DNA of 51,111 nt from an uncultured beta proteobacterium (GTDB lineage Bacteria > Pseudomonadota > Gammaproteobacteria > Burkholderiales > Burkholderiaceae_C): contig CAISLN010000066.1 of assembly GCA_903886275.1 (NCBI GenBank), positions 1 to 51,111 of the forward strand, given 5' to 3'. Every line of letters starts with the position of its first letter. The stretch's first letter is position 1. Shown here in pieces: positions 23,557-33,600 of the stretch. The notes under the pieces were generated by a model. The model did not search any database, was not told the origin of the DNA, and worked only from the letters and a program-made list of their open reading frames with translations. The translations under genes were made by a program, and so were the position numbers.

Positions 23557-25595
23557 TTGGGTACTTTTAAAACGGTTTCTTCGGATTCAAATCTGTCACG
23601 TTGGATAACGCCCAACCGCTCACGCATCAAAAGCCCAATGCGCTGCGGTGAAAACGTCACCTCAGCCGATTTCTTGAGGCGCTTGGCAAAGGCGGTATGG
23701 CCACCAGCGCTCCTGGCCGCCTGCATCTGGATGGCAGCGTGGGCTATGTCGGGCGCAGCCCACCAGGCCTGGTCTTGCGCCACCACAAAGGGGTACTCGC
23801 CGGGCTTGACGGCGCAGCGTTTCCACTGCACAGGGAAGCCGGTTTCTTCGGTCAAGAAATCCACATTGCCAGAAAAATGGGTGCCCACCACCGGCTTGCC
23901 AAACAGCATGGCCTCGGCCAAGGAACGGCCAAAGCCCTCGGCGCGGTGCAAGGACACATAGGCATCGCAGGCATCAATCAGCCCCAGCACGGCACCCCGG
24001 TCCAGCGTCTGGTCCAGCAGCACGATGCGTGCATCTGCGCCACAGGCCTTCACAAAGCGCTGCCACTCCGGGTTGTCGGGCTGGCTGTTCATGGTCTTCA
24101 GCACCAAGCCCACCGAGTCGTCATCCGGGGAAAAGGCCTTTTGAAACGCCTGGATGGCCGCGAACGGGTTCTTGCGCGCCAAGTACGAGTTGAAGTCAAA
24201 CACATACAAAAACAAAAACCGTTGCTCGGGCAGGCCCAGCTCCTGGCGGGTTGTCGGCTGCACCCGCGCCACGCTGGCGGCCAAGGGCATCAGCGTAACC
24301 GGCAAGGGCGCACTGGCCGCCTGCTGAGCGCTGGTGTACATGGCGTGGGTGAACGCAGTTGCTGCCCACACCTCGTCCACCACCTCAAAGGCACTTTGCC
24401 ACTGCGTGGGCCACACCGGCAGCTCCCAGGGCCACCAGCCAATGTTGTAGCGCCCGGCAAACAGCGCCAAGCCGCGCTCCAAATACACGCGCACCGTGTC
24501 AAAGCCGGTGAGGCAAAACAGGTTCACCGCATAGGGGGCTTCTTCATCGCCCTCCTCGCCCAGGTGCTCTTCCAAGGCGCGGTCGGCCTGGCGCAAATGG
24601 TCGCCGGGGTGGATGTTGACCACCTTGAACGGTATGCCCGCCGCCTCGCAGGCCGCAGCGGCCATGCGCACGTCTTCGCCTATGCCCATCTCGCCAAAGG
24701 CAAAGCCAATCAGGTTCAGGCCAAAGGGGCGTGGCGCCGCTGGCTTGGCTGCTGCGTCCTGCGCTGGCGCTGCCAGCGGATCGGCCAGCCAATGCAGGGC
24801 CGCATCCGTTTGCCGCGCCTTGTGCTCCCAGCGCGCCAGCGCGCCCCAGCCCGGTGCTGCTTTCAAGTCATACACCTGCTGCAAATCGCGCCGACGCTGC
24901 CACAGCATCAGCGTCGCCCTTGACACGGTGACACCCGGTTGTGTGCGCAGCTCCAAGCGCTGCGCCAACCAACTGCGCCAACGCGGCGCCAACAGCGGGG
25001 TCAGCTTCAGCCTGTGAACGGCATCAAACAAAAACCAATGCAGGTAGCGCGCCTGTCCATCGGCGGTGCGGATATCAAAGTTTTGCTGCAACTCCGCCGC
25101 ACTGCGCCAGACAAAAAACATCAGCCAGGTCAGTGGAGTTTGCTGATTGGCAACTGCTGCCTGCAACTCAGCAAAAGGCGGCGTCTGGTCCAGCGCAGCG
25201 AGTGTCTCGGCATCGACCAGATCCATCAGGCCGTGCTCTTTGAGCCCATGCGTAAAGAACCAGGCGATGCCATGCCACAGGCCACTCTCAGTGGAGACAT
25301 CAAAGGTCTGCACCAAGTCTTCGCGTCTCTGCAGCAGATACCAAAAGGCCTGGGTCATTCCAAAAGGGCCGTAGCTAGGCCAGTCGGGCAAGAGCTGCAG
25401 CAGCGTCTGGCGCTGCGCCGCATCCGGGCGCGGCCACAGCGGGTATTCGCGCCAACCATCCACTAGCCACCACTGGGCAAACCAATCCGGCACCGTATTG
25501 CCAGCAGACTGCCCCTGGCGCAGATCGGCTCGAACCAACCAGGCCACATGCAGCAGATTGACAGGGGTGTTCGCTTTCGCGGGAATATTCATCAA
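23553..25595 (-). CDS. large glycosyltransferase, GT4-type C-terminal half
   Basis: This 680-residue protein has an unrecognised N-terminal half rich in Trp (about 1-290), with [14 protein letters not shown] and similar helical repeats. The second half is a GT-B, GT4-like transferase: [74 protein letters not shown] and the donor-binding [19 protein letters not shown]. The E/G pattern of the nucleotide-sugar site is kept. Such proteins add hexoses to growing surface glycans in the cytoplasm. Four-base overlaps with both neighbours show tight coupling. Donor and acceptor sugars cannot be told from sequence, though a nearby ugd suggests uronic acid-containing glycan. Confidence 0.85.
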   Translation of the reverse strand: MMNIPAKANTPVNLLHVAWLVRADLRQGQSAGNTVPDWFAQWWLVDGWREYPLWPRPDAAQRQTLLQLLPDWPSYGPFGMTQAFWYLLQRREDLVQTFDVSTESGLWHGIAWFFTHGLKEHGLMDLVDAETLAALDQTPPFAELQAAVANQQTPLTWLMFFVWRSAAELQQNFDIRTADGQARYLHWFLFDAVHRLKLTPLLAPRWRSWLAQRLELRTQPGVTVSRATLMLWQRRRDLQQVYDLKAAPGWGALARWEHKARQTDAALHWLADPLAAPAQDAAAKPAAPRPFGLNLIGFAFGEMGIGEDVRMAAAACEAAGIPFKVVNIHPGDHLRQADRALEEHLGEEGDEEAPYAVNLFCLTGFDTVRVYLERGLALFAGRYNIGWWPWELPVWPTQWQSAFEVVDEVWAATAFTHAMYTSAQQAASAPLPVTLMPLAASVARVQPTTRQELGLPEQRFLFLYVFDFNSYLARKNPFAAIQAFQKAFSPDDDSVGLVLKTMNSQPDNPEWQRFVKACGADARIVLLDQTLDRGAVLGLIDACDAYVSLHRAEGFGRSLAEAMLFGKPVVGTHFSGNVDFLTEETGFPVQWKRCAVKPGEYPFVVAQDQAWWAAPDIAHAAIQMQAARSAGGHTAFAKRLKKSAEVTFSPQRIGLLMRERLGVIQRDRFESEETVLKVPK

Positions 25596-27355
25596 GTTAC
25601 CTTTTGTTTGCGGCTGGCACGGCCTTCTCGGCGCCCGTGGCTTTCAAAATGGATCCACCCGGAACCAAACACACCCTTGGCCACGCCTTCTGCCACGTCC
25701 ACGTGGGTGCGTAAATACCAGGCTTCATCAAAGTCCGTGGCACTGCTGGCCGTCTGGTCTCTATGGGCATGTTGCGCAACATGAAATGCCTTCATCACTT
25801 GCAGCAAAAAATGTTCGTCCTGGGGATCTGCAAATACCACTCCGTTCGATGGACTGGCCGTCATGACCTGCAAGGCAAGGGCACCCGGCTCTGTCCACAA
25901 CAGTTGCACCCGCTCAGCATCCGCCGGCAGCACCGCAGGCTGCGCTAGGTGCAACACCAACAGGGCGTTGGCCGGGTTGTGCTTGCGCAATTGCTCGCCA
26001 ATGGGGCGATAGCGTTCGGGCTTGAAGCTCTGGTATTGGGACACCATCACAAACAGCACCGCCTCGGGTCCGCACAGGGCTGCGCGCAACCTGTCCACAC
26101 AGCGCACAAAGTAGGCATGCACCTGCGCTTGCGTGGGGTCGTGGTGGTTGAACATAAAACGCACGCCGAACTGGTCGCGGTAATAGCGGTGCTCGCACAG
26201 GTTTGCTTCCGCCACCTTGCGCTGTTCCACAGGCACAGGCTCCATTTGGGCAACATCCAGGAACAGATGGAAGTCATCGGTCAGCACATGGGCCGTGACC
26301 TCGGGAGAACCGAACACCCAATCGAAAGGCCCCGACCCTGTGCGCCAGCGTAACTGGCGCAACAATGCCGCCGAGTGGCAAAAATTGCCCAATGAAATGG
26401 CTTGGCCAAAACGGGCCAGGCGCCACTCTGCCGGCAACCAGGCCAAAGGCGTAGACAGCGTAGCAAACCGGGCATCGGCCTCGGTGTGAGCCAATAATTT
26501 GGCATGTTCCTGCCTGCCCAGATAGGGCGAACATTGCGCAACAAAGCTGCGCACTTCTTCAGCCAGGGCAAGACAACCGGCAGGTGCCGTTGGCAAGGGG
26601 CCTTGCAACAACTCATGGACATGGGTCTGCGCCCACTGCACCGGGGCATGCCCGAGGTGCCGGTGCAACAACTGCATGCCTTCTAGCGCCACGGTGCGCC
26701 GCTGCGTTTGGGTAATGCAAGCATCGTGCAGGCGCGACTGCGCTTGCACCGCGTCCACAAAGCCCACGCGCTGGGGCATGCGCTTGAAAACACGCAGCCA
26801 GTAATCAAAGTCAAAAGAAGCCTTGAGAGACTCGTCCAGCGGGCCTGTCAGCACCTGCAGCGTGCGCTTGAAAAACACCGTTGGCTGGCAGATAAAGCAA
26901 CCCTCGGCCCAACGCGCATAGGGCACATCGGGCCACAGCGTGGGATAACTTCCCAGCAGATTGCCAGCGCCATCGACGTGCTGCGCATGGCCATACACCA
27001 TCAGCCAATTGGGGTTGTGGTGTAGCGCATCTACCGCCCGCTGTATGGCACCCGGCGTGTACAGGTCGTCTGAATTGAGCCACCCCACCACCGTTCCGCG
27101 TACCAAGCGCAAGGCGCGGTTCAAGGCCTGGGCCGGGCCGGTGTCTGGCTCTGAAAACCAGCGCAGCCGCACGTCTTCTGCCGCACGCGCTGCCAGCCAC
27201 TGCTGTGTGCCATCGGTAGACGCGCCGTCGGCCACGATCAGTTCCAAATTGGCATAGCCTTGAGCCAGCACACAGTTAACCGACTCCGCCAAAAACGCCA
27301 TCTGGTTGCGCGTGGGCATCACGATGCTCACCAAGGTTTGTTGTGCGGTTCTCAT
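25592..27355 (-). CDS. GT2 glycosyltransferase fused to DUF1796 papain-like domain
   Basis: Residues 1-230 form a GT-A family 2 transferase: LVSIVMPTRNQMAFLAESV, LIVADGASTDGTQQWL and the DxD-like GWLNSDDLYTPGAI. The second half has SLGNFCHSAALLRQL, GPFDWVFGSPE and RFMFNHHDPTQ (about 315-460), which fit the DUF1796 putative papain-like cysteine-peptidase family. Its Cys-His-Asp triad is suggested by C in GNFC and H in NHHD. The end (SATDFDEAWYLRTHVDVAEG and HFESHGRREGR) resembles a short motif often seen at the ends of glycan-cluster proteins. ATG 27355 is chosen; upstream frame residues lack similarity. It overlaps the GT47 gene by 4 bases. Why a transferase carries this domain is unknown. 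Confidence 0.82.
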   Translation of the reverse strand: MRTAQQTLVSIVMPTRNQMAFLAESVNCVLAQGYANLELIVADGASTDGTQQWLAARAAEDVRLRWFSEPDTGPAQALNRALRLVRGTVVGWLNSDDLYTPGAIQRAVDALHHNPNWLMVYGHAQHVDGAGNLLGSYPTLWPDVPYARWAEGCFICQPTVFFKRTLQVLTGPLDESLKASFDFDYWLRVFKRMPQRVGFVDAVQAQSRLHDACITQTQRRTVALEGMQLLHRHLGHAPVQWAQTHVHELLQGPLPTAPAGCLALAEEVRSFVAQCSPYLGRQEHAKLLAHTEADARFATLSTPLAWLPAEWRLARFGQAISLGNFCHSAALLRQLRWRTGSGPFDWVFGSPEVTAHVLTDDFHLFLDVAQMEPVPVEQRKVAEANLCEHRYYRDQFGVRFMFNHHDPTQAQVHAYFVRCVDRLRAALCGPEAVLFVMVSQYQSFKPERYRPIGEQLRKHNPANALLVLHLAQPAVLPADAERVQLLWTEPGALALQVMTASPSNGVVFADPQDEHFLLQVMKAFHVAQHAHRDQTASSATDFDEAWYLRTHVDVAEGVAKGVFGSGWIHFESHGRREGRASRKQKVT

Positions 27356-28485
27356 GGCGTCACTTCCCCGTCTGTGGCTGCAAAGCAGCGCTGCGCTTGG
27401 ACTGCCTGGTATGCGGCCTGCCCCGCCTTTTGCATTTGCAGCCGCTTGGCCACCGGTATGCCCGCCAACAGGGCAGGCAACTGCGCCAGGTCTGCATCGG
27501 CCACGCGCAACAGCACCCGGCTCCAATCCACCGCAGCCAGGCTACCGCCTTCGGGCAGCCTTGGCTGCACACCCAACAGCACCGGTATGGCTCCGGTGGC
27601 CAGCGCCTCCCACAGGCGCAGCGTATTGGCACCAGCGCCCGAAGGGCACAGCGCAAATACCGAATCCGCCAACAGGTGGTTGTAGTCCAGCATCTCCTGC
27701 ACCTCACCGGGCTTGGGCTGCAACGCTTGGCCCGCAATTTGGTGCTCGTAGACCAGGCTTTCAAAATGCCAGCGGTCCGTCAGCCGCACGGTAAAGCCGG
27801 GTTCGGATGCCAAGGCCAACAAGCGTGGGCGGATATCACTCAGGTAGTGCGGCATATGCGCACCCATAAACGACGCCAACAGGGTCCGCACATTGGCGGG
27901 CCGCACGGGAAATAGCCCCTCGTTGCGGTCAGCCTCCTGCGCATTGACTGCGTAGAGCGACCAGGGGTGCAACGCCAGCCCAGGCACCACCTCATCTTGC
28001 GGGCAGTGCGAAAGCCACACATCGGTAACGCCCATGCTGCACCAAGTCTTCACCAACTGGCGCCAGTAAATGTGCTGGCATACCGTGTGCACGCGCAAGC
28101 GCAGCCTGGCTGCCAACAAGCTGTCGCGCAACTCCAGCATGCGGATGCGAGCAATCTCGGTATTGCGGTCCACCTGCTGATGAACGCCATCGCCAGGCGC
28201 GCGCTTGTTGGCCACGTCAATCCAGGTGGCCCAGGGCAGACCCAAATAAATGTGCAGCTCACCACCCCGCACCGGCGCACGCTCCATGGTTGCATGCAGC
28301 GCCCAAGCAGCGGCCTCGGTCTTGCAAGGGTATTGCCAGAAGAGAACGTCCTGCCCCTGAACGCGGGGTTTGAAAGACACACCTGAACCCAGCGCTGTGT
28401 GCGCTGCGGAGATACCGCGCATTTTTTCACTTGCTTGCATGTAGTGTGAGGCGGATTCAGGAAACCTAAAGAGGTGTTTCATCAA
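27352..28485 (-). CDS. exostosin-like glycosyltransferase (GT47)
   Basis: The 377-residue protein ends with a clear exostosin domain. FALCPSGAGANTLRLWEAL and ATGAIPVLLG (about 285-320) are the donor-binding signature, preceded by RLTDRWHFESLVYEHQI. Bacterial GT47 members transfer hexose or uronic acid residues in capsule or glycan repeat synthesis. The N-terminal part (LHIYLGLPWATWIDVANKR, VHTVCQHIYWRQLV) matches the usual first Rossmann half. There is no membrane segment, so it is cytoplasmic. It ends 4 bases into the GT2-DUF1796 gene. The 147 bases upstream, up to the IS200 remnant, hold nothing recognisable. Confidence 0.85.
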   Translation of the reverse strand: MMKHLFRFPESASHYMQASEKMRGISAAHTALGSGVSFKPRVQGQDVLFWQYPCKTEAAAWALHATMERAPVRGGELHIYLGLPWATWIDVANKRAPGDGVHQQVDRNTEIARIRMLELRDSLLAARLRLRVHTVCQHIYWRQLVKTWCSMGVTDVWLSHCPQDEVVPGLALHPWSLYAVNAQEADRNEGLFPVRPANVRTLLASFMGAHMPHYLSDIRPRLLALASEPGFTVRLTDRWHFESLVYEHQIAGQALQPKPGEVQEMLDYNHLLADSVFALCPSGAGANTLRLWEALATGAIPVLLGVQPRLPEGGSLAAVDWSRVLLRVADADLAQLPALLAGIPVAKRLQMQKAGQAAYQAVQAQRCFAATDGEVTP

Positions 28486-28622
28486 TCACTATCCCGTTTT
28501 GTACTTCGTGCTTGAATCCGCTAAATAAAAATAACAGTCCCGTTGGATAAGGGCATTTAAAAAAGTATGTGTTGAAAATCTAAATGTGGCTATTAAAACA
28601 CCCACCACTTATTCCTCTGGCA

Positions 28623-28977
28623 CTAACAAGCTTTAGCGTTTTCTCCGTGCTTGCCGACCGTGCTTGCAAAATATCCATCCGTCCAAAACTCCTCCCCACC
28701 GCTTCTTTTTCACCTGCGGATAACGCTTGAAGATATCTTTAGCCGTTAGGGTCTTGATCATCGGTACGATCTTTGTCACGCTGTACCTTGGCACCAACTG
28801 CACCAAAAAATGAACATGGTCTTTGTCCGTGCATATCTTCAAGAACTTGATCTCGTAGCGCTCCTCGATCTCAAGGCACACTTCCTTCCGCACCTTGTCT
28901 ACATCATCGTCAAACACCACCCGTCTGTACTTCGCTGGTAATACCAAGTGGTACAGCAACGCCGCAATGTTATGACA
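28623..28977 (-). pseudogene. IS200/IS605-type TnpA remnant
   Basis: The reading HNIAALLYHLVLPAKYRRVV, then IKFLKICTDKDHVHFLVQL (HUH metal-binding HVH) and TAKDIFKRYPQVKKK, is that of IS200-family single-strand transposases. It has no good start: an ATG lies out of frame two codons upstream of HNI. Near 28690 the frame shifts: the family segment EFWTDGYFASTVGKHGE is encoded in a different frame from the preceding part. A stop soon follows (28623-28625), so the helix with the nucleophilic Tyr is lost. The element is inactive. It lies at the edge of the AT-rich part of the glycan locus. Confidence 0.8.
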
Positions 28978-29048
28978 TATTGTTGATGTATTGGCTCATT
29001 CCTAGAGAATACGCCCCGAGGGACGGAGAATTTACCTACCCTGATAAA

Positions 29049-29726
29049 TTATCGGAATATTTTATATTTATCGGCACATTTTTTATAACTGATATCGTAT
29101 GGCGACCCGTCTACCAAATGAGAGTGATTTCTTACCCACTCGATATTTTCACGTACGACACGCGCTGGATTTCCAGCAATAACAGAGTGAGATTGGTCAA
29201 ATTTTTTCGTCACCACGGAGCAAGCTGCAATAACACATTCCGATGGTATCTGCACACGCTTGGTAAGGTAGCACTTCTCACCTACCCACACATGATCACC
29301 AACAGACACACCATCTGATATATCCAAATAATCCCCCGTAACTCTATCAAAAAGTAGATGAGGTGACTCACCGCAACGTATAGTCACCATGTTCGAAAAC
29401 ATACAGTTTTTTCCAATATTCAGTTTGTTTCCAGAATTATACAGAAGAAAACTACCTCCACCTTCAATAGAAAAACCTTCCCCAACAACCATCTCAGCAG
29501 AATGTGCAGGGATATGATTGCCTATTGAAATACTAAGTGATTTTATTGCGAATGGTTGATAAATAGTAACCAAATTATAATTTCCATTAATTCTCAAATC
29601 AATCTTGGATTCATTAATTGATTTGTCGATTTTCACCACATTCCCTCTTCCTCTAATCCATCCAGTTAAACTAACTCCCTCACCAATAATACATTGATTT
29701 TCCACACCATCAAATTCAAAACTCAT
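29049..29726 (-). CDS. hexapeptide-repeat acyltransferase (left-handed beta-helix)
   Basis: This 225-residue protein has imperfect hexapeptide repeats from the N-terminus (IIGEGVSLTGWIRGRGNVV) through VGEGFSIEGGGSFLL and ISDGVSVGDHVWVGEKCYL to VQIPSECVIAACSVV. It finishes with VIAGNPARVV, the usual end of a trimeric LbH acetyltransferase. These enzymes acetylate sugars of surface polysaccharides using acetyl-CoA. The catalytic His is probably within GDHVW. The gene is AT-rich compared with its GC-rich neighbours and lies 3 bases after the stop of a decayed gene on the same strand. It appears intact. The specific sugar acceptor is not known. Confidence 0.82.
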   Translation of the reverse strand: MSFEFDGVENQCIIGEGVSLTGWIRGRGNVVKIDKSINESKIDLRINGNYNLVTIYQPFAIKSLSISIGNHIPAHSAEMVVGEGFSIEGGGSFLLYNSGNKLNIGKNCMFSNMVTIRCGESPHLLFDRVTGDYLDISDGVSVGDHVWVGEKCYLTKRVQIPSECVIAACSVVTKKFDQSHSVIAGNPARVVRENIEWVRNHSHLVDGSPYDISYKKCADKYKIFR

Positions 29727-29729
29727 TTT

Positions 29730-30596
29730 TCAATCCTTTATTTCTAATAAAATGCTGCCGTTAGCATGTGGCACGCGATGAAGCAACCTCAACTGATCAG
29801 TTGCCAATGCCTCCACCGCAAGTAAAATTAATCTAAATTGCAAATGGGGGTGCGGGAGTAATTTTACAAATAACTCCTCTTTTATTTGCGTCAGAAATAT
29901 TTAATGGTACTTCCTTCCAGTCCAACCAAATACATTAGATGTAGAATAATTTGATAGAGTTGGCCCAGAAGTTCTTGCAGAAGGATCCCTGCTTAGAGAC
30001 ATATGAATACCACATTCTGGCCGCTCCTGAAAATCAAAAGGAACAATAAAACCTTTTCTCAACATACACTCATAAAGCACATATTAACCATTTTCTGAAG
30101 TTAAATTTATATCACTCAAGTCAACGACTTGGATAGTATTATTTATATTCTATAAAATGCAAACCACTAAAATGCGATTTATTTGTAATTTGGGTATTCT
30201 TTCGAATTATATTACTAAAAGGTTAATCATTAGAATAAATAAGGTTCGAATAGATTTCTTTAACATTGTAGAAATTAGTAAATTTATATATCCAATGTAT
30301 AAATATATTGATTTTAGTCTAGTAAACTCAACGAATCTGACCGTACTAAGAGCAACATGCGGGTTATTAACTACAATTTTAGACTGTCTAAAAATAGTTC
30401 TCCCCGGGTAAATAGAGTCAATCAAATTGATAGCCAATTTATTTTTTATGAAAGGATTCGCTGTCTTCCAAACATATTTCGACAAATGCGTTTGGATTAT
30501 ATTTTTTAATGCGAAGTATGCGTAAGGTATAGCGAAAAATTGATACTTTTTATCAGAATAGGTAAAAAATAAAATTTCGTATTCACTTTTATTCAT
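29730..30596 (-). pseudogene. decayed gene, probable glycan-synthesis protein
   Basis: The ATG frame at 30596 gives a good protein start (MNKSEYEILFFTYSDKKYQF and on to AINLIDSIYPG and TVRFVEFTRLKS) but shifts near 30290. Coding sense continues in other frames: IYSNLIYSND, then SNIIRKNTQITNKSHFSGLH, then FIEYK and an in-frame TAA. After another shift comes LYECMLRKGFIVPFDFQERP, then ECGIHMSLSRDPS and VFGWTGRKYH with TAA. The tail LLAVEALATDQLRLLHRVPH ends at TGA 29730-29732, three bases before the acyltransferase ATG. At least three frameshifts and two or more stops make it dead. YLYIGYI in place of a GDID-type metal motif hints at a GT8-like transferase, but that is a weak guess. Composition is extremely AT-rich. 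Confidence 0.75.
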
Positions 30597-30637
30597 ATTA
30601 TATCATCCATTTATTTATGCTTCATTTACATTTAAAA

Positions 30638-33600
30638 TTAAAGTGAACGCCTAACCTCAAGATCAATGATTTTCAAAAGGTATTTGATGTAATATTTTTG
30701 TGCGGCATTAGAAATTTTCCTCCTAATATCATCATTACTCCCCAACATGCTAATATATTTATCAAGATCAGATGCCTGTAACAACATTGATCGATAAGTA
30801 CGCCATTTATTACCTTGGGGATCTGTGATGCCAGACGCCAGTACAGATGTTTCTGTTCCGAGCGCGCTATCAATATAAAAACAATGTTTCTCAAAAACCA
30901 ACAAATTTAAGGCTAGTTTAACCTGAGGAAAAACGCTTGTGAAAGCACACCCATCTCGCACGCCTTGCTTAATTTCATTTAAATATTTTTTTGCAGTTGG
31001 ACAATGATATATCAAGCCCGGTGCATGATCAGATGAGTTAAAGAATTCATCAATATTTAACTCCCCAACAGTATTTCCACGCCAACCCCTGTGACCTATT
31101 TTTCCATTTTCGAACCAAGGCGATGAAACAAATTTAGGCTTATTTTTTTTTATACATTCAAGTGCAGCAACGAACCCCAATGGAAATATTTCATTATCAT
31201 CGCCAACGATAAGCATATACTCGGTGTCGCATTCATCAAAAAGTTTAACAAAATTAAGAGGGTAACCGAGATTAACCTTGTTTCTACTGTATTGAATTTT
31301 ATCTACGCCGTAAATATTTTGCAATTCCTTAATTCTTGCATTTGCCTCATCGTTTACACCATCATCCACGATCAATACTTTACAACCATCAAAAATTAAT
31401 GAATTATTTACAATGCCATTAATCAAATTTAAAAGCTCTTTAGGCCTGTTGTATGTAGGAATTCCAATAGTTACAAAAGACCTCTCGTCGAGATTGTTTT
31501 TTCTCGAAATAATTTTATTTAATGAATTAACAAAGCGCGGGTAATCCGATATTGGCATACTTCTTCTAAGATTTTCAAGATGCTCCTTTATTAAAGTTAA
31601 CTCGCTAACAGCAGCAGAATGAACTGAGTATCTCGCAGCGGTTTTAACACCTTCAATTTTAAATCTTTCTATAACCTGCCTATTTTCCACAAGAGAACAA
31701 ACTTTTTCGTAGATTTCATTTTCATTTTCCGTATCTACAATAATAGAGTTGACTCCATTTATGGCGTATTCTGCGGCCCCTCCTGCAAGTGGTACGACTA
31801 CGGCACAACCACAGGCCATTGCCTCCAAGGCTGTCCGGCCAAAAGCTTGATAATCAGACAAATCGAGGAATAGATCTGACAAAGAAAGTAACTCAGCGAC
31901 GTCAGTTCTCTTTAGTTCTCCAAAGTTTTGAAATTCGAAGTTTTTTTCAAGTAATTGGTACTTTTCATCATCTGCCTTACATCCAAATATTTTAATATTT
32001 AACTTAGGACCATATTTTTTCTTTAATGTAGAAAAAAGGCGCATCGTTCTTTCTGCACCTCTCCTAGGCGTTTGCGGCCGAATCATTGCACTTATAGTCA
32101 GAAAACCGGATATTGCATGGTATTGCGGCCGATATATATGATGATCAATACTAGCAAAAACACGATCGACTTTTACCATGTGTTTTTGTAGTACTTCTTG
32201 TGCTATCCAATCCGTTTTTGCAAAAAGTAGTGTATTTTTCAGTAGGCCGTAGGAATCAAGTGCTTCCTGCCAAACTTTTGAACCGAGAGGACAAAACAAC
32301 GGTTCATAATCTTGCACGTAGTAAGCAGGAAGAATATGTGCGTTATTTTTACAAACTCTTTTCACCAACTTCATAGTGGTGAAATAGGTTGCTACGATAA
32401 CATCATATTTCGATGCGATTATTTCTAGGTCATCATCTCCGAACGGAACTACTGATAAGTTCATTCGGGGGATATCGCTATAACAACCGAGAAAAGCATT
32501 TAAATGCTCCCGTGAAATTGCAATTTTTGCGTCAACTTGAAGTCGTCGCATTTCAACGACCTCCTGAACAACAGAATGCGAACCTCCACCCCCACCTGCT
32601 CCAGGCAATATAAATAATATACGAATGCTTAATAAGTCGATGTAATCACATCCGCCGAATTTTTCGGCACACCCTGTAATAATGCGTTTGCGAATATCAT
32701 CTAGCGGCTCAGTTTTTTTTACTTCATCCACACGCGCAAGGAATTTGTGCAGAGTGTGTTTTCGCTTTAAGCTTTCCGTTCCTGCCAAAGAAAGCTCTTT
32801 TCGTTGCTCATGTCCAAAGCTTTTCGATTTGGCGTGAAAGACGTAAACGTCGTCTGCGATAGCTAAACCAAATCCTGCATCAGCGGCACGAATACAAAAG
32901 TCGTTTTCTTCGCCATAACCAATGGGGAAATTTTCTTCGTCCATGTAGCCGACAGCATCGATAACCATCCGATGGATCATGAAGCAAAAGCCATTGGCAA
33001 AAGGCAGACGTGGATAACTGCGGACAGATACACGTGCGACAAGCCGAGCCATTTCGTCCACGCTCAAACCATTTGGTAGTTCATTGATGGCGAACGCACC
33101 CTTCTCATCCAGAAGGTTAGGCACATTTTGCCAACTCGCTGCATTGGACAACGGGCCGACAATTCCAATTTTTTCTTCAGACTCCATGCACCGAATTAGC
33201 CCTTTTAGCCAACCATCAGAAACAATGGTGTCACTGTTTTGGGTAATGACATAAGGTGCAGTGGAAAAACGCAAGCCGGTATTTACCGCTTTTGTGTAGC
33301 CTGAATTGGCCTCATGTTCAATGAGGTGAAATAGTGGTTTGCCGGTACAGTAAGTTTGCAACCAGTCCGTAGTTTCCTGGTTTGATCCATCGTTCACCAC
33401 GATCACCCGAACCTGCAGTCTGTCCGTGTGCCTCGCCAATGAGGCAAAGCACAGTTTGACGTCCTCCAATGCGTTATATACGGGCACCACCACATCTACT
33501 TCTGGCGCACCCTGCGTTGCTGGAGCATATTTTGAATGTATCGAGCCGTCCAAAGCACCGTTGAACTTCAAGAGCGCCGACGACAATGGAAACAGCTTGC

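Noticed and set aside
23697..24923. Plus-strand frame of 408 codons opposite the GT4-type gene
   Set aside because: Antisense shadow; H/Q/G-rich without domain.
28980..29318. Plus-strand frame opposite the acyltransferase
   Set aside because: The minus-strand frame has hexapeptide repeats and the AGNPARVV end; this frame has no features.
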